From: Streptomyces sp. NRRL S-340
GTDB taxonomy: Bacteria; Actinomycetota; Actinomycetes; Streptomycetales; Streptomycetaceae
Assembly (NCBI RefSeq): GCF_000720185.1
Contig: NZ_JOIY01000001.1
Location: forward strand, 238,247-302,246
DNA: 64,000 bases
Direction of reading: 5' to 3'
Shown piece by piece: positions 58,026-64,000 of this stretch. Under the pieces are notes generated by a model, which was not told the origin of the DNA, made no database searches, and was given only the letters and a program-made list of their open reading frames with translations. The position numbers were made by a program, and so were the translations under genes. The stretch's first letter is position 1. Each line of letters opens with the position of its first letter.

Positions 58026-60335
58026 TCAGGAGAAGAGGTCGTAGGTGCGGGGCTGCATGAAGAACACGACGACCCGGGCACGAGCGGCGAAGGGGCTGCC
58101 CGCCCTGCCCGACGACCGGTACACGTAGGCGTCCTGGCCGTTGCCGGCCCTGGTCGCGTACAGGTCGGGGCGGCCGTCGAAGTCGGCGTCGCCGATGCCG
58201 AGGAGCCGGGCGTACGTGTTCCAGCCGCCGCCGATCCGGGTGCGCGGTGCCAGCGTGCCGTCGCCCCGGCCGAGGTAGAGCCAGAGCACACCGGCACGGT
58301 CGCGGGCGACGAGGTCTCCGGCGGATCCGCCGGCGATGTCGCCCACGGCCGTGACCTGTGTGTACGCCCCCCAGCCGCCGGTGCCGACGCGCACCCGCCG
58401 CGCGAACGGGGCCGCGGACTTCCCGGTGCCCTTGTAGAGCCACAGGGCGCCCGAGGCGTCCACGGCGACGAGGTCGGACCGGCCGTCACCGTTCAGGTCG
58501 CTGCCGCCGGTGAGCCGTGTGTAGGCGTTCCAGCCGCCGCCGACCTCGACGCGCCGGGCGAAGGGGGCCTTGGCGTCGCCCGTGCCCGGGTAGAGCCAGA
58601 GCACGCCCGAACGGTCACGGGCCACCAGGTCGCTGACCCGTGCGCCGCCGAGGTCGCCGGCCGCCTCGATCCGGTCGTAGACGTTCCAGCCGCGGCCGAC
58701 GAGCGTCTCGGAGTTCTGCTGGTAGTCGCCGTACTCCCGCACGTCGTAGGTGTCCATGATCCACAGTCGGCCGGAGGTGTCCCGGGCGAGGACGTCCGGG
58801 GACCCGTCGGCGTCGTAGTCGTGCAGACCGGGCTTGCGGGCGACCGTGAACGGGCCCGAGGCCACCAGGTGCGGGCCGATGCCGTTGAGGGGCTCGGCGT
58901 CGATCCGCCAGGTGTACGGGCCGGCCCCGGCTCCCGTGAACGCGTCGGGCGCGCCGTGCCACTGCACGTCGCCGTCCCAGTCGAAGGTGACGCGGTGCGG
59001 GTCCGTGGAACCCGTCGCGCGCGGGTAGACGGTGTCCCGCTTCGTCTCGCCGGTGCGTGTGTTGCGCAGGGTGACGGTCACCGCCACGTCGTTGCGGGAC
59101 AGCCGCCACTGCAGCCTGGCCCGGCCGGCGGACCTGTCGAGATCGACCACCGCGGGGACGGAGTGGCCGAGCAGCGTCACCTTCGTCGGCTCCCCGCTGC
59201 CTGCCGCCCTGGTGACGACCGGCGCCTTGTCCGCGCCGGGCACGATCCGGTACAGGCCCTCGCCCGAGGCCACGGTGCCGCCGCTCGCGTACAGCGTGCC
59301 GTCGGGACCCGCCGCCGTCTGCTCCACGTGGTCGAGCAGGCGGCGGGAGGCGTTGGTGGTGAGGCTGCGCGCGGTCAGGGCGTACAGGGCGTTCGGCTCG
59401 GACGCCTCCATGGCGCCGCCCATCCCGTACGTCACCCAGCCGCCCACCAGCCCGACCACGACCTTTCCGCCGGTCCGGCCCAGCGCGAGGCGCATGTCCT
59501 TGCCGGTGCCGCGGGGGGCGGTGACCACCTGGCTCTTTCCGCCGCTGTCGGTCTCCGACCAGGCGACGTGGGTGGGAGAGACGGCTACGGACGCCGGGGA
59601 GGACGCCATGTCATGACGCTGGACGACGGCGCCGGCGGCCACGTCGACCACGGCCCACTGCCAGGTGTGCGACGTCTCGTAGACGAGGACGGCGTGGTCG
59701 CGGGTGGCCGCCGCGACGTACGGCCCCTTCGCGTCCTGCGGCAGACCGGTCACCGCCCGCCTGGTCACCTCGTGATCCTTCATGGCGACCAGGTGGACGT
59801 CCTGGCCACCGGCGGAGTTGGGGGTCCTGACGAAGACCGTGGTGCCGACACCGCCGACGCACACGCTCTGCGGGCCCAGCTCACTGGGACCGAGGGACAT
59901 GACGGTGCTCTTCGCCGCCATGTCGCGGACCTCGACGAAGCCGTCGACCCTGTTGACCAGGACGATGTCGGACGCCTGGGAGCCGATGGGCACCGACTGG
60001 CTGTCGGTCAGGTCGGTGGTCGCACCGTCGGCGAAGGACGTCCAGGTGCGGACCAGGTTCTCGTTCCACGTCAGGAAGCCGGTGCTGCCGACGCTCACCA
60101 GCCGGGTCCGGCCCGCCGGGTACGGCACCGCCGCCCGAAGGGCCGGTGCCCCCGCCGCCCCGGGCGCGGACACGGCAAGGGGCACGGTCGGGGGCACCGC
60201 CGTCCGTGGCGCGGACACGTGCGTCGCGGGTGCGGTCGCGGGCACCGCCATGGCCTGGGCGCCGGCCAGTCCTGTCGCAAGGACCGAGCCGGTCGCCGCG
60301 GTGAGCCACAGCCGGCGGGTACGAGAACGCTGCAA
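58026..60335 (-). CDS. Secreted FG-GAP/VCBS repeat protein
   Basis: 769 aa. Signal peptide RSRTRRLWLTAATGSVLATGLAGAQAMA, with twin Arg near the start. A central region with beta-propeller-like character holds a YTWRIDAEPLNGIGP-type linker domain. The C-terminal ~250 residues carry at least five FG-GAP-like repeats: DYDADGSPDVLARDTSG, SDLVARDRSGVLWLYPGTG, DLNGDGRSDLVAVDASGALWLYKGTG, DLVARDRAGVLWLYLG and DADFDGRPDLYATR. These bind calcium and are typical of exported Streptomyces proteins. Function unknown. Confidence 0.85.
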   Translation of the reverse strand: MQRSRTRRLWLTAATGSVLATGLAGAQAMAVPATAPATHVSAPRTAVPPTVPLAVSAPGAAGAPALRAAVPYPAGRTRLVSVGSTGFLTWNENLVRTWTSFADGATTDLTDSQSVPIGSQASDIVLVNRVDGFVEVRDMAAKSTVMSLGPSELGPQSVCVGGVGTTVFVRTPNSAGGQDVHLVAMKDHEVTRRAVTGLPQDAKGPYVAAATRDHAVLVYETSHTWQWAVVDVAAGAVVQRHDMASSPASVAVSPTHVAWSETDSGGKSQVVTAPRGTGKDMRLALGRTGGKVVVGLVGGWVTYGMGGAMEASEPNALYALTARSLTTNASRRLLDHVEQTAAGPDGTLYASGGTVASGEGLYRIVPGADKAPVVTRAAGSGEPTKVTLLGHSVPAVVDLDRSAGRARLQWRLSRNDVAVTVTLRNTRTGETKRDTVYPRATGSTDPHRVTFDWDGDVQWHGAPDAFTGAGAGPYTWRIDAEPLNGIGPHLVASGPFTVARKPGLHDYDADGSPDVLARDTSGRLWIMDTYDVREYGDYQQNSETLVGRGWNVYDRIEAAGDLGGARVSDLVARDRSGVLWLYPGTGDAKAPFARRVEVGGGWNAYTRLTGGSDLNGDGRSDLVAVDASGALWLYKGTGKSAAPFARRVRVGTGGWGAYTQVTAVGDIAGGSAGDLVARDRAGVLWLYLGRGDGTLAPRTRIGGGWNTYARLLGIGDADFDGRPDLYATRAGNGQDAYVYRSSGRAGSPFAARARVVVFFMQPRTYDLFS

Positions 60336-60662
60336 AGTCGGGTCCCTCCCCTGAAGAGGACCGCTGCGGCGAGAGGCACGCGCGGTCGGCCGCGCCCAGG
60401 CGGCCGGATGGAACCCCCCAACCGGAGCCGCGCCTCGCGCGTGATCGACGGAGCGTACCAGCGGCCCGCGGCCACGTCATGTGCCGGTCCGCCGGGGCGC
60501 GTTGGACCGCTGCCGGGCACATCCCGGGCCGGGCCGGCGGCCACCGCCCGGGGCCGGCCGGGCCGGAGCCCGGGACGCGCTCACGGTGGACCGCCCCCGG
60601 GACCGGCCGGGCCGGCGGACGGCCGGGGAACCGGTCCCGCCCGGGGCGCGGCCACCGTGCGG
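60336..60662. other. 327-base intergenic region, very G/C-rich
   Basis: No gene. Low-complexity GGCCGG-rich runs; the promoter of the 60335 gene is expected at the left end. Confidence 0.5.
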
Positions 60663-61928
60663 TCAGGCGGTCGCGACCGTCTCGCTCGGACGGGACTGCT
60701 CCCGCACGATGCGGCGGCGCCGGGACGGGATCTTGAACGTCGGATTCGCGACGCCCCAGGCCGCGCCCTTGCAGACGACCTCCTTGTAGAGCGCGGCGAA
60801 CCGGCCCGTCAGGGCCGCCCGGACCGCGCGGTCGTCGGCGGTGACGTACTGGATCAGGCCGTCCCTGCGGCCCAGCGAGACGCACTGGTTGAAGTAGCGC
60901 AGCGGGACGGTCGGGATCTTCGCGCCGGTCAGACGGGCCGCGAGGGCGTCGGCGGCCTGCCAGGCGGTCGGGATGCCCGAGGCGCACGACATGCGCAGCG
61001 GCTTGCCGCCGGGGCCCGCCGCCATGGCCGCGTCGCCGATGGCGTACACGTCGGGGTGCGAGAGCGAGCGCATGGTGCGGTCGACCACGATCCGGCCCGT
61101 GCCGGTGACCTCCAGCGTGGTGGCCCGCGCGATCGGGTGCACCGCGAAACCGGTGGTCCACACGGTGACGTCCGCCGCGATGTGCGTGCCGTCGGCGGTG
61201 GTGACGCGGTCGGCCCCGACACCGGTGACGGCGGTGTGCTCGTGCACGGTCACGCCGAGCCGCCCGAGGACCTTCCGCAGGTGCGCGCGGCCCTTGGGCG
61301 AGAGCCGTTCGCCGAGGTCACCGCGGACGGCGAGGGCGACATCGAGGTCCGGGCGGGACTCGGCGATCTCGGTGGAGGCCTCGAGGCCGGTGAGGCCGCC
61401 ACCCACCACGAGCACGTGCGCTCCGGCGTCCAGGCGGGCCAGGCGCTCGCGCAGCCGGAGCGCCCCGGAACGGCTCGCGATCTCGTGGGCGTGCTCGGCG
61501 GCACCGGGGACGCCCTGGGTGTCCCAGCCGCTGCCGAGGGCGTAGACGAGGGTGTCGTACTCCAGCTCCTCGGTGCCGCCGGAGCGGTCCGTGCCGTCGG
61601 TGCGGTCCGTGCCGCCGGTGCCGGTGGTGCGGTCCGTGCGGCGCGTGCCGTCGGCGGTGCGGACGGTGACGGTCCTGCGGTCGGCGTCGACGCCGGTGAC
61701 CCGGGCGTGCTTGAGGAGGACGCCGGTCCCCGCGAACATCTCGCTGAAGAGGCGGGGCGCGAGGTGTCCGCCGGCCGCGAGCTGGTGCAGGCGGACGCGC
61801 TCGACGAAGTCGGGTTCGGCGTTGACGAGGGTGATGGTGGCGTCTTCGCGGTGCAGCCGCCTGGCGAGGCGTCCGGCGGCGACGGCTCCGGTGTATCCGG
61901 CTCCGAGGACGATGATGCGGTGCTGCAT
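60663..61928 (-). CDS. FAD/NAD(P)-dependent oxidoreductase (type II NADH dehydrogenase-like)
   Basis: 421 aa from ATG 61928 (AGGAG 7 bases upstream). First Rossmann GAGYTGAVAAGRLARRL, second HVLVVGGGLTGLEASTEIAE, FAD-binding DVYAIGDAAM. Residues ~110-130 hold a run of TGTGGTDRTDGTDRSGGTEE-like low complexity, an insertion not usual for the family. Family enzymes oxidise NADH and reduce quinone or another acceptor. It sits downstream of an ECF41-type sigma gene, in a common pairing. Confidence 0.85.
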   Translation of the reverse strand: MQHRIIVLGAGYTGAVAAGRLARRLHREDATITLVNAEPDFVERVRLHQLAAGGHLAPRLFSEMFAGTGVLLKHARVTGVDADRRTVTVRTADGTRRTDRTTGTGGTDRTDGTDRSGGTEELEYDTLVYALGSGWDTQGVPGAAEHAHEIASRSGALRLRERLARLDAGAHVLVVGGGLTGLEASTEIAESRPDLDVALAVRGDLGERLSPKGRAHLRKVLGRLGVTVHEHTAVTGVGADRVTTADGTHIAADVTVWTTGFAVHPIARATTLEVTGTGRIVVDRTMRSLSHPDVYAIGDAAMAAGPGGKPLRMSCASGIPTAWQAADALAARLTGAKIPTVPLRYFNQCVSLGRRDGLIQYVTADDRAVRAALTGRFAALYKEVVCKGAAWGVANPTFKIPSRRRRIVREQSRPSETVATA

Positions 61929-61991
61929 CTCCTGGCTCCTGTCTTGAGCGGGTTCGCCCCTTGAACCGGACGGCCCGCCGTTTCCTGACAG

Positions 61992-62023
61992 AACCCGGGT
62001 GTGAAGCACCTCACACCCGGGTT
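61992..62023. terminator. 13-bp perfect hairpin between the sigma factor and the oxidoreductase
   Basis: AACCCGGGTGTGA pairs with TCACACCCGGGTT around AGCACC. It is 31 bases past the sigma-factor stop and upstream of the oxidoreductase start. It could be a terminator or an attenuating structure. Confidence 0.75.
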
Positions 62024-62053
62024 GCCGTACCCCGCCGCCTCGCCCGCCTCGCC

Positions 62054-62998
62054 TCAGAAGGCGTGGAACAGCGGCTCTCCGTGGTCCTCGGACGCCCACC
62101 GCCGGCTCGCGCGGACGAGCTTGTCGGGGTTGGCCTGGGCGCGGAACGCGGCGATGCCCTCGTCCGTGACCTCCAGGCACAGGATGCCGACGACGCGGCC
62201 GTCGAGGACCGCCACGACGGCGGGTCCGCCGTTGGCGGTCGCCGCGTAGATCCCGGGCGAGCCGCCGACCAGGGCGCGCCTGCTCCTGCCGGGCTTGAAC
62301 AGCCCGCGCATGAACGTCGCGACCGCGAGGGCGCCTTCGAACGCCTTGGTGCGGGCGGGGACCTTCCCGCCGCCGTCGCCGACCGCGACGGCGTCCTGCG
62401 TGAGCAGCCGCACCAGCGGCTCGGTCCGGCCGCTGGTGGCGGCGGCGAGGAACTCCTCGACCACCCGCCGGGCGGCGGCCTCGTCGACCTCCCTACGGGC
62501 CCTGCCGTCCGCGACGTGTTTCCTGGCGCGGTGGTGGAGCTGCTGGCCCGCGGCCTCGGTGATGCCGAGGATCCGGGCGATCTCCCGGTGCGGATAGCCG
62601 AAGGCCTCCCGCAGGACGTACACCGCCCGCTCGGCCGGGGTGAGCCGCTCCAGCACGGCGAGGACCGCGTACGAGACGGACTCGCGCTGTTCGGCGGTGT
62701 CGGCCGGGCCGAGCATCGGGTCCCCGGCGAGCAGCGGCTCGGGGAGCCACTGGCCGACGTAGGTCTCCCGCCGGGCGCGGGCCGAGGCGAGCTGGTTCAG
62801 GCACAGGTTGGTGAGGACCTTCGTCAACCAGGCCTCGGGCACCTCGACCTGAGTGACGTCGGCCGCCTGCCAGCGCAGGAACGTGTCCTGCACGGCGTCC
62901 TCGGCCTCGCTCGCGGAGCCGAGGAGGCGGTAGGCGATGGCTTCCAGGCGCGGCCTGGAAGCCTCGAACCGTTCCACGTCCTTCATGGTCAGGGCCAT
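62054..62998 (-). CDS. ECF41-type (SigJ-like) RNA polymerase sigma factor
   Basis: 314 aa from ATG 62998 (another ATG at 62986). Sigma region 2: RPRLEAIAYRLLGSASEAEDAVQDTFLRW, with the WLTKVLTNLCLN end. Region 4: YAVLAVLERLTPAERAVYVLREAFGYPHREIARILGITEAAGQQLHHRAR. The C-terminal ~115 residues form a SnoaL-like domain (FLAAATSGRTEPLVRLLTQDAVAVGDGGG...). ECF41 factors use that tail instead of an anti-sigma and usually neighbour carboxymuconolactone-decarboxylase, oxidoreductase or epimerase (COE) genes. Here an oxidoreductase follows. Confidence 0.9.
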   Translation of the reverse strand: MALTMKDVERFEASRPRLEAIAYRLLGSASEAEDAVQDTFLRWQAADVTQVEVPEAWLTKVLTNLCLNQLASARARRETYVGQWLPEPLLAGDPMLGPADTAEQRESVSYAVLAVLERLTPAERAVYVLREAFGYPHREIARILGITEAAGQQLHHRARKHVADGRARREVDEAAARRVVEEFLAAATSGRTEPLVRLLTQDAVAVGDGGGKVPARTKAFEGALAVATFMRGLFKPGRSRRALVGGSPGIYAATANGGPAVVAVLDGRVVGILCLEVTDEGIAAFRAQANPDKLVRASRRWASEDHGEPLFHAF

Positions 62999-63355
62999 GG
63001 CCCGGATCCTAGGCCCTGCCGCCCCCGTTCCACCCCGGCAGGCGGGCCCGTCCCCGCCCGCCTGCCCCGCACGCCTGCCCCGCACGCCTGTCCGGCTGCC
63101 CGCACGCGCGCCTTGCGCCTGCGCGCGGGGGAGAATTTCTGTGATGCAGCGGGGAAAATTCATGCGGCCCCGCGGGAATATTCCCTGACCTGGGCCGGTA
63201 CGGAAATTGTTCGCCCCGCAGCTCCGATCCCGGCGTGCTAGGGTCGACGTCAGTTGCAGTTGTGGTTGCCTGGGATTTTTTCCGTCGGGGTGATCATCGC
63301 GGCGACCGGAGTCCGCACAGGGCGGCCTCCGTGCACCGTCCCGAAGGAGAAGAAA
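62999..63355. other. 357-base divergent region with cold-shock leader
   Basis: Left part: promoter of the sigma gene. Right part: TAGGGT at 63239-63244 is a plausible -10 element, giving a ~100-base 5' leader typical of csp mRNAs. The ribosome site GAAGGAGAAG precedes ATG 63356. Confidence 0.45.
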
Positions 63356-63631
63356 ATGGCTACCGGCACCGTGAAGTGGTTCAACTCGGAAAAGGGCTTC
63401 GGCTTCATCGAGCAGGACGGCGGCGGCCCCGACGTCTTCGCCCACTACTCGAACATCGCCACCCAGGGCTTCCGTGAGCTGCTGGCTCCAGCTCGCCGCT
63501 TTTCAGGGCCCCGGCCAGGCCGGAATTGCCGACCGAACAGGACTCTCCGGCTCGTTCTCGCGATTCTCTGCGCTGTTCGATCACTGCGGGAATTCCTTGA
63601 TACGCGTCGCATCAAGGAAGGATCCGCATGA
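63356..63631 (+). CDS. Cold-shock protein, C-terminal part missing and replaced
   Basis: [42 protein letters not shown] is a perfect actinobacterial CspA start with RNP1 KGFGFI and RNP2 VFAHY. After ~42 residues, at about 63482, the ~25-residue remainder of a normal ~67-aa protein is gone. The frame continues through unrelated sequence for ~49 more residues to TGA 63631. The beta-barrel would be incomplete. The break is likely a deletion in the genome or assembly. Confidence 0.8.
   Translation: MATGTVKWFNSEKGFGFIEQDGGGPDVFAHYSNIATQGFRELLAPARRFSGPRPGRNCRPNRTLRLVLAILCAVRSLREFLDTRRIKEGSA
63596..63618. other. Inverted repeat before the DEAD-box gene
   Basis: CCTTGAT and ATCAAGG flank a 9-base centre just upstream of the helicase ribosome site. 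It may shape the leader; no terminator character. Confidence 0.45.
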
Positions 63632-64000
63632 ATCGTGACCGTGCCCGCACCCCCCGCGCCCACGGCCGCTCCGGCGACTTCGCCGCCGGCCGCTCCACCG
63701 CTCCGCGCGGCCCGCGCCGCTCCCCGTCGAGCGAGCGCAAGCAGGCCGCCGCTCCTCAGGGGGAGTTCGCGTTGCCGAAGACGGTGACGCCCGCGTTGCC
63801 GGCGGTGGAGTCGTTCGCCGATCTCGCCCTGCCCGCGCCGTTGCTGGCCACCCTGGATCGGGAAGGCGTCCGCACCCCCTTCCCGATCCAGGCGGCGACC
63901 TTGCCCAACTCCCTGGCCGGACGCGACGTCCTGGGCCGCGGCCGCACCGGCTCCGGCAAAACCCTCGCCTTCGGCCTGGCCGTCCTGGCCCGCACCACCG
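63628..64000 (+). CDS. DEAD/DEAH-box RNA helicase (partial, cut by window edge)
   Basis: ATG 63628, AAGGAAGG upstream, overlapping the csp readthrough stop by 4 bases. A basic disordered leader (~60 aa) precedes [58 protein letters not shown]. That stretch contains the Q motif (FPIQ) and motif I (A-x-T-GSGKT variant, here GRTGSGKT). It unwinds RNA and is commonly next to csp genes. The rest lies beyond the window. Confidence 0.88.
   Translation, partial: MNRDRARTPRAHGRSGDFAAGRSTAPRGPRRSPSSERKQAAAPQGEFALPKTVTPALPAVESFADLALPAPLLATLDREGVRTPFPIQAATLPNSLAGRDVLGRGRTGSGKTLAFGLAVLARTT

Noticed and set aside
61969..61990. ECF41 promoter (TGTCA ... CGTC) before the oxidoreductase
   Set aside because: TGTCAGG and CGTC are present on the minus strand, but the ~11-13 base spacing is shorter than expected for that motif pair, so I do not call it.

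Overview
This window looks like a chromosomal segment of a Streptomyces or close relative. The DNA is very GC-rich with third-position G/C bias. GTG and even TTG starts are common, and genes are often coupled by 4-base overlaps. The dnaK-grpE-dnaJ-hspR order with HspR-box inverted repeats is the Streptomyces heat-shock arrangement.

Left core (1-31,980). It begins with a partial aldose-1-epimerase-like gene, a membrane-anchored SRPBCC protein and a NarL-type two-component system. A polyamine aminopropyltransferase with a membrane domain, a DUF2617 protein, an aminotransferase, a multi-membrane protein and a YbjN protein follow. Next is the heat-shock region: clpB (its last ~37 codons are missing), a PPOX-fold protein, and dnaK-grpE-dnaJ-hspR ending at a strong hairpin. 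Between clpB and hspR lie a pair of paralogous LuxR regulators, a secreted peptide, a Rieske-like mini-protein and a sugar-binding lipoprotein. After dnaK come a WecA/TagO-like protein, an EtfD-like Fe-S oxidoreductase, an antibiotic-monooxygenase-fold protein, a Yip1 protein, a wHTH regulator, a STAS protein, a phosphoribosyltransferase, dcd and a tRNA-Gly(CCC).

Integrated island (32,013-47,959). A 44-bp exact direct repeat of the 3' part of the tRNA-Gly bounds about 15.9 kb. Inside each end sit two CGTGCCC motifs spaced exactly 11 bp apart, which look like integrase arm sites. The island holds a decayed relaxase, a dual-HTH regulator with a small membrane protein, a frameshifted pseudogene, a truncated tyrosine integrase, and three cargo blocks. 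Block one is a GNAT-PIN-PUA-like protein coupled to an ASCH protein. Block two is a sugar cassette (truncated GT2, PIG-L deacetylase, P-loop kinase with a frameshift, GT4, APH-like kinase). Block three is a 1,022-aa HTH / P-loop NTPase / TPR protein preceded by a 40-aa single-span peptide. Blocks one and three are the best candidates for undescribed defence or toxin-type systems.

Right accessory zone (48-55 kb). VapBC, an MBL-fold hydrolase, a tautomerase pseudogene, a DUF4232 secreted protein, an ECF41-type sigma tail remnant, small proteins, an XRE/methionine aminopeptidase pair and a small molybdopterin-type protein lie here. A 23-base C homopolymer precedes the MBL gene.

Right core (55-64 kb). 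modABC (molybdate import), a secreted FG-GAP repeat protein, an NDH-2-like flavoprotein downstream of an ECF41-type sigma factor, a cold-shock protein that has lost its C-terminal half, and the start of a DEAD-box helicase. The losses of the clpB and csp 3' ends, the long C run and several single-base frameshifts mean assembly or homopolymer error must be separated from real decay.
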